Assembly: GCA_030062745.1 (NCBI GenBank)
Contig: CP099848.1
Span: 20,509,081-20,573,080 of the forward strand
DNA: 64,000 nt
Direction of reading: 5' to 3'
Origin: Capitulum mitella
Taxonomy: Eukaryota > Arthropoda > Thecostraca > Pollicipedomorpha > Pollicipedidae
Shown: piece by piece, positions 59,547 to 64,000 of the stretch
Position numbering within the stretch: position 1 is the stretch's first letter
How the letters are laid out: every line of letters begins with the position of its first letter
The notes under the pieces: generated by a model
The model's input: the letters and a program-made list of their open reading frames with translations, nothing else
What the model was told of the DNA's origin: nothing
Database searches by the model: none
Made by a program: the position numbers and the translations under genes

Positions 59547-62153
59547 GTCTCCCCTCCCAGTTGTGCACTCATACCTCTACTTTCAGGATGGATGGCAGGG
59601 AATGAGAAAGACCCTTTTCCAGGCCCCTCAAAATAAAATGAGGCTGATTGCACTGGACTGCACAGAGTCTCCAAAGCCTTGTTCAGTACATCCATAGAAG
59701 CAAGATGAGGGGCCCAAAATTACATAAAGGCTGCTATTCTCCAGTTCCTAGTCTAGCAGACAACCAATCCTTTTTATGAATAAAAAAGATGGTTATGACT
59801 ACAACACAAGCTCCAAAATAGTCATATCTCTTGGCCCTTCAAGGCCAATGCCACAGAAATTATGGTTCTGCCAGAAATATGAAGGCCTGGAAACTGGAGA
59901 ACATCAGACCCTAGTTAGCTGGAAGACTGGCAGAAATCAGACTGTTTCTCAACATTTATGTTTCTATTGTGAAAGACCTCAACCTATACTGAGATGGATG
60001 TGCACATCTGGCTTAAATGCAAAATGTAGTAAAAGATATTATAAAATGGTGTCATCAGCAACAGCTCAAGCAATCAACTGATGGTCTGTCCTTCAGTCGT
60101 CATCTCAGTGTTTGGTTTTTCATTTCACAATCAGCATACAACTAGTCACTTGTCAGGCATCCATGACAGCACTACATGAACATATTTTTCTTCATGGTAC
60201 ATTCAAGTTTTTTTTTCTAAAAACTTGTTTTCCTAAACTGAAAGATTGTATGTGAGGTTTATGTCTGTGCAACAAGCTCTGCTTAGCACAGTTTCTAGTC
60301 TCACTCACCAGCATGGCAACTTTTGCATCAGATTCATGGACAAACTGCAAAATTTTGACTGGTTCTTCACCATCCTCCACGGATCCCCACCAACTCCACA
60401 TACAACTGAATGAAGCTGGATGAGACAAGACCTAACATAATATTTAACATGCCTTATCCATGACAAGTTTTATTTTTACATACATACATACAAGTTTTGA
60501 CAGCAGTTTTATAGGAATTCAAATTAATTCAGTATCATCATAAGTAAAAGCCATGTTCATACTTCACATTACCTTATTTTAGAATTTAAAAGGCTGTTCT
60601 CAAGCCTGATCATAATGCAACAACATTTTTGATCAAATGAACTCAAAACAACATATAGTTTTTGACAACACTTCACTGACCTAGGTGTCCAATATAAACA
60701 TCTGGTAGGCAAACTGCTGATGGAAAGGTAAATAATCATCATCTAAATTGAGCTGGTAGAGTGCTATATTCCAGGAGGTCCACTAAGCCGCAGCAACAGA
60801 AAAAGGGTGATAAGAATGGGAACACTACAGAATATGTAGCAGGTAAGAACAAGCTGCGGACGGTACCTTCGCAATCTGACTATCTGATCTGAGGGCTACT
60901 GTACAGCTTGTCCAAACGCATCAGCCAAATCATATTTCACAGGCATCCAGCTCCAAAATGATAGACAGCGATAAGACGTGTTATCGCTGTGTAATGGCCC
61001 AATCCAAGGTCCTGCCCGCAACGGACAATGAGCGGTATATACAGCTTTGCAAGCAACCGCCCCTTGCCCAAACGTTGGGCGTTTGTTTTCCATCAAACGC
61101 TAGACGTATTCGTATAACGTATTCGATATCAACAATTTCTGTTCCAACCGCTCAAGAATATGGAATAGTTCCACCAAGAACCAATCAACAACCAATTTTA
61201 TGTTCACGCAAGTAGTGTAGACTGAAAATCATCAAAAGCCGTTGTTTTGAGCCAAGCAAGCGCGAATAGGACAAAATAGTTCTGACAGCTGACACGGTCC
61301 TGCGAATTTCAGCGGAGAGAGCTCATGTCGTTGTCGTTGCGTAAATGATAAATCCACGGTAGTTGTCACTAAGTAAGGCCTCAGTGATGCACACTAGCTT
61401 GCAATATTGTGCCTAGATTGGGTTTGCTAGAGCCATTCGTCAATTACTGATAGTTCGTTACAAGCTTATGCGTTTGCTCATTGAACGCCATTTTAAGAGA
61501 GTACAGATTGACCTCTCCAAAACTCATATTTCTATTGTATAATCATTTTAAATCACTGCACATTCCTTTCATGCAACATGATGGGATTTGGGTTGGACCT
61601 TTTTGCATGAGAGCAGAAAATACCTTGCATTGCATTGTAGTATTCTCTAATATGTAGAGGGTCACTGCATCCTCAGTCATGGTTTTTCATTTTATTTAGT
61701 TTTCCTTGGAAGAAACACTTGCATGATCATTCCATAGACAATGTGACAGGTGCATGGCATTGTGCCTCCACCCCAAACAAGCACAATGTAACAAATCGGA
61801 AGCATTGCACGGAAAAAATGGCTTGAAAAAGAACCATTGTCACCATGTTTCAGAACATGTACCATCACTACTGAGTCATTTCAGATTTCAGATAGTGTTG
61901 CTTCTAATCAGCCATGAATGCATGACCACTCCTGTTCAGCTGGGGGCATCTAAGGTGGGGGCAAAAGAAATTGCACAAGCTAAAAATAGTGTATGGCTGT
62001 CCAATATTGGAAAAGATGGTGTGTTACAGGGTTGAAGAACACCAGAAAACATGTGCTCCAAAAACTTTGTATTCCAAAAGTGTAATGTTATGCCTCCATC
62101 AAAAAGCTGCATTCAGTTTGTTGAGGAATTTCTAACTTGATATGAATCTCTAA

Positions 62154-62181
62154 CAGACCCATTTGCAAGCAAATGGGTCTG
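62154..62181. other. Perfect 28-bp inverted repeat
   Basis: CAGACCCATTTGC, AA, GCAAATGGGTCTG: 13-bp arms with a 2-bp centre in AT-rich DNA. Confidence 0.8.
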
Positions 62182-63170
62182 CCTCCATTCAGTAAGATGC
62201 AAGTATATCATAACTGACTTATACCAAGAATGCCAAAAATACCAAGAATACAAGAATGCCAACTTACCAAGAATGCCAGCTTAAAGCATTATTACTCTTT
62301 GCAAATTTTTTTTACTCCAAAACAAAAATTATACCTGCCACCAAGAGTAAACACCAAATTTGCAAACCTGCAGCTGCCAACATTTGGGCACAAAATGATG
62401 AGGCCTGATTTCTTATGGCATTTGCAGTCTATCCAGAGCCCAAGATGCACTAAATTGGATGTGAATACAAAGGCTGAACCTCTGTCTTCAATTTTTTGTC
62501 AAAATGTCCTGAATTTCTGGGCTGGAAATGGTGAATTGAAGCATGCAAATAAATGCATGAAAGCTTATGCCTGTGGACTGTCAGATGGGCAAGCACTTTT
62601 TTATCAAGCATCAGCCTTCTTATCAATAGTTGACTAGAGAAACAATTCACTCTGCAATGTTTGGCTTACCAAACAGTTGGTACATCAATTTTCTTCATTA
62701 TTCCTGTGGTCAAGGTCAAATTTTACACTGATGCTGACATTGAAAGAACTAGGCTGACTCTCAGTTTGTACCTTGAACAGTGGTCTGTGATTTGGTACCA
62801 GTCTTGTTATCAGGTTAGGCTGTGTTGTGTACAGTACATGCCTCCTTGCAGTGATCAGGTTTGTGCTCTGCTTATTTTTTGTGAGTTAATTTATTTCAGA
62901 CTGTGACAGCAAATTTTGGTTTTCACGTTGAAAAGCACTCAGCCACATGTAATTTTTCTGGAAGCTTCATATCATTTCAATCTTGGGGGGGGGGGGTAGT
63001 GTAGTACCTGTAATTGGTGTTCAGGGAAAGTGTAGGCAGCACTTTATTATCACCACATTTTGTCAACTGTATGTTTCATCAGTTGAGAGATTACCCCATT
63101 TGTGTTTTGTAAATAGTGTCTGGTATGTCCCTGCTTCTTTTTGTGCTGTCTTCGCGGTGATCCGCGAGCG

Positions 63171-63401
63171 ATGCCCCAAAGTTTCAGCCACATGCCAGTC
63201 GGCGCTGGCCGCTGGGTGGCCTCGTTCCTGCTGGTCCTGTTGTCCGCGAACTGCGCCAGCCGGACGTCACGGCCGCTCGAAGCCGAGCGACTCCTGGGCC
63301 AGCAGAGGAGAAACGAGCGATTAATTACAGATTCCATCTGTCGAACCGGACCATTTGCCGGCGTTTACTGGAGCTGGCGGGCCTTGACCGTTCCGCCGTA
63401 G
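63171..63401 (+). CDS. Candidate small secreted protein or first exon, unrecognised
   Basis: Open frame of 76 codons in a GC-rich patch (63,150-63,410) surrounded by AT-rich DNA. A second in-frame ATG at 63192 starts MPVGAGRW, followed by a hydrophobic core VASFLLVLLSANCAS that looks like a signal peptide with cleavage after CAS, then a charged stretch with dibasic Arg-Arg (GQQRRNER) and a Trp/Pro tail. I do not recognise the family. No good donor site lies inside it. It may equally be the untranslated first exon or CpG promoter of the gene that starts at the right edge. Confidence 0.3.
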   Translation: MPQSFSHMPVGAGRWVASFLLVLLSANCASRTSRPLEAERLLGQQRRNERLITDSICRTGPFAGVYWSWRALTVPP

Positions 63402-63936
63402 AAGTCGCCTCGCTTTGCATGCAAATTGAAACCGGCCTAGTAACCTATGAATACGTAATTTTGTTCCGCTCAAACTGTTTCTGATCTCATTTCAGCGCTT
63501 CTCCAGATGCGTTCTCGCAATGTTTAGAAATGAATGGGATGACAACATGCAAATTTTGCGTTCAGTAACGAAAATCGTCGTCTCTTTCCCGCGGGCGGTT
63601 TGCGATGTTGCTAGTCGCGCAGAACGGAATTCGGTGCGAAAAGAATGCCGTTTGTCTTCGTCTTGGTAATATCGTGAGATCTGATCTGATCCGATCTCAG
63701 AAGATCATAAGACTCGTAGGTGATGTGTACTTGAATCAGTTTTGTATACTTGATATCGTCGTTGTACTTGATACTTAACGTAGGGTTGTGCCCTAATGAT
63801 CAGTGCGACGTTCATTGACCCTACGTCAGACAGTCATTAATATTCCTCGCGTTCCCTGCTGTCGTCTCGCAGTTCCTGCGGTCGTCTTCAATTCTCGGAG
63901 CTCTTAAATGACGATGATGACGATGATTTTTTTCAG

Positions 63937-64000
63937 CTGAAAATGACGCCGAAGTTCCCGGAAGAGTTTGACGTGTTCACGGTGCCTCACTCCAGGATGA
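63937..64000 (+). CDS. Probable exon cut by the right edge of the window
   Basis: Strong acceptor (TTTTTTTCAG ends at 63936). Only the frame beginning CTG AAA ATG stays open to the edge, giving LKMTPKFPEEFDVFTVPHSR and continuing. The ATG at 63943 has AAA before it, a favourable start context, so translation could begin here. Too short to identify. Confidence 0.4.
   Translation, partial: MKMTPKFPEEFDVFTVPHSRM

Larger units (their letters stand above)
55261..63140. other. Upstream flank of CaMKI, no gene recognised
   Basis: Ordinary to AT-rich DNA with one GC-rich block (about 56,620-57,440, with a C10 run near 57,100) that could be an alternative promoter or CpG island. It also holds the duplicated unit at 55,558, the MITE at 59,105, a perfect hairpin at 62,154 and a CCAAGAATGCC repeat at 62,224-62,285. 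Open frames are short or lie in the GC block. Confidence 0.5.

Noticed and set aside
62030-62345. Possible third copy of MITE family 1
   Set aside because: Starts CAGGGTTG and shares CTCCAAAAACTTTGTATTCC-like words with the family, but the right end and target duplication cannot be found.

Overview
The window is nuclear DNA from an arthropod, most likely a crustacean. The support is a tandem array of the arthropod telomere word (AACCT/AGGTT) at 2,656-2,712, intron-rich genes with canonical GT-AG boundaries, coding exons with very high third-position GC, and many short hAT-type transposon remnants. I cannot name the species; a barnacle or another GC-rich crustacean would fit, but this is a guess.

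Two genes can be reconstructed exactly. (1) TRMT10C (MRPP1), the methyltransferase subunit of mitochondrial RNase P, lies on the + strand as two exons (4,722-5,653 and 9,816-10,080) and gives a complete 398-residue protein. (2) Calcium/calmodulin-dependent protein kinase I (CaMKI) lies on the - strand. It has nine coding exons spread over 36.8 kb (54,954 down to 18,153), every junction is in phase, and the protein is a complete 355-residue kinase. A tenth, alternative exon (from 21,437 down) encodes a second version of the calmodulin-binding segment. This is the most interesting item in the window: two candidate last exons that both start with the same codon after a CAG acceptor, both in phase 0, and both keep the Trp-to-Met anchor spacing of the CaMKI calmodulin-binding helix.

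Layout: 1-4.7 kb is AT-rich, non-coding DNA with two hAT MITEs and the interstitial telomere array. 4.7-10.1 kb is TRMT10C, whose intron holds two more MITEs. 11.7-15.4 kb is a 3.7-kb hAT element with 8-bp target-site duplication, inverted ends, GTTACTCC-type subterminal repeats and one BED-finger exon. 15.8-16.3 kb is another hAT MITE. 18-55 kb is CaMKI, whose introns alternate between normal-composition DNA and very GC/CpG-rich blocks of 0.3-2 kb that contain several minisatellites but no recognisable genes. 55-63 kb is the upstream flank of CaMKI with one more GC block, direct duplications and a second copy of the first MITE. The last 0.9 kb has a GC-rich patch with a small signal-peptide-like ORF and a probable exon running off the right edge.

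The long open frames in the GC-rich blocks are artefacts of base composition, because stop codons are rare in every frame there. I did not find rRNA, tRNA, CRISPR or viral genes. All similarity statements are from memory of protein families, not from searches.
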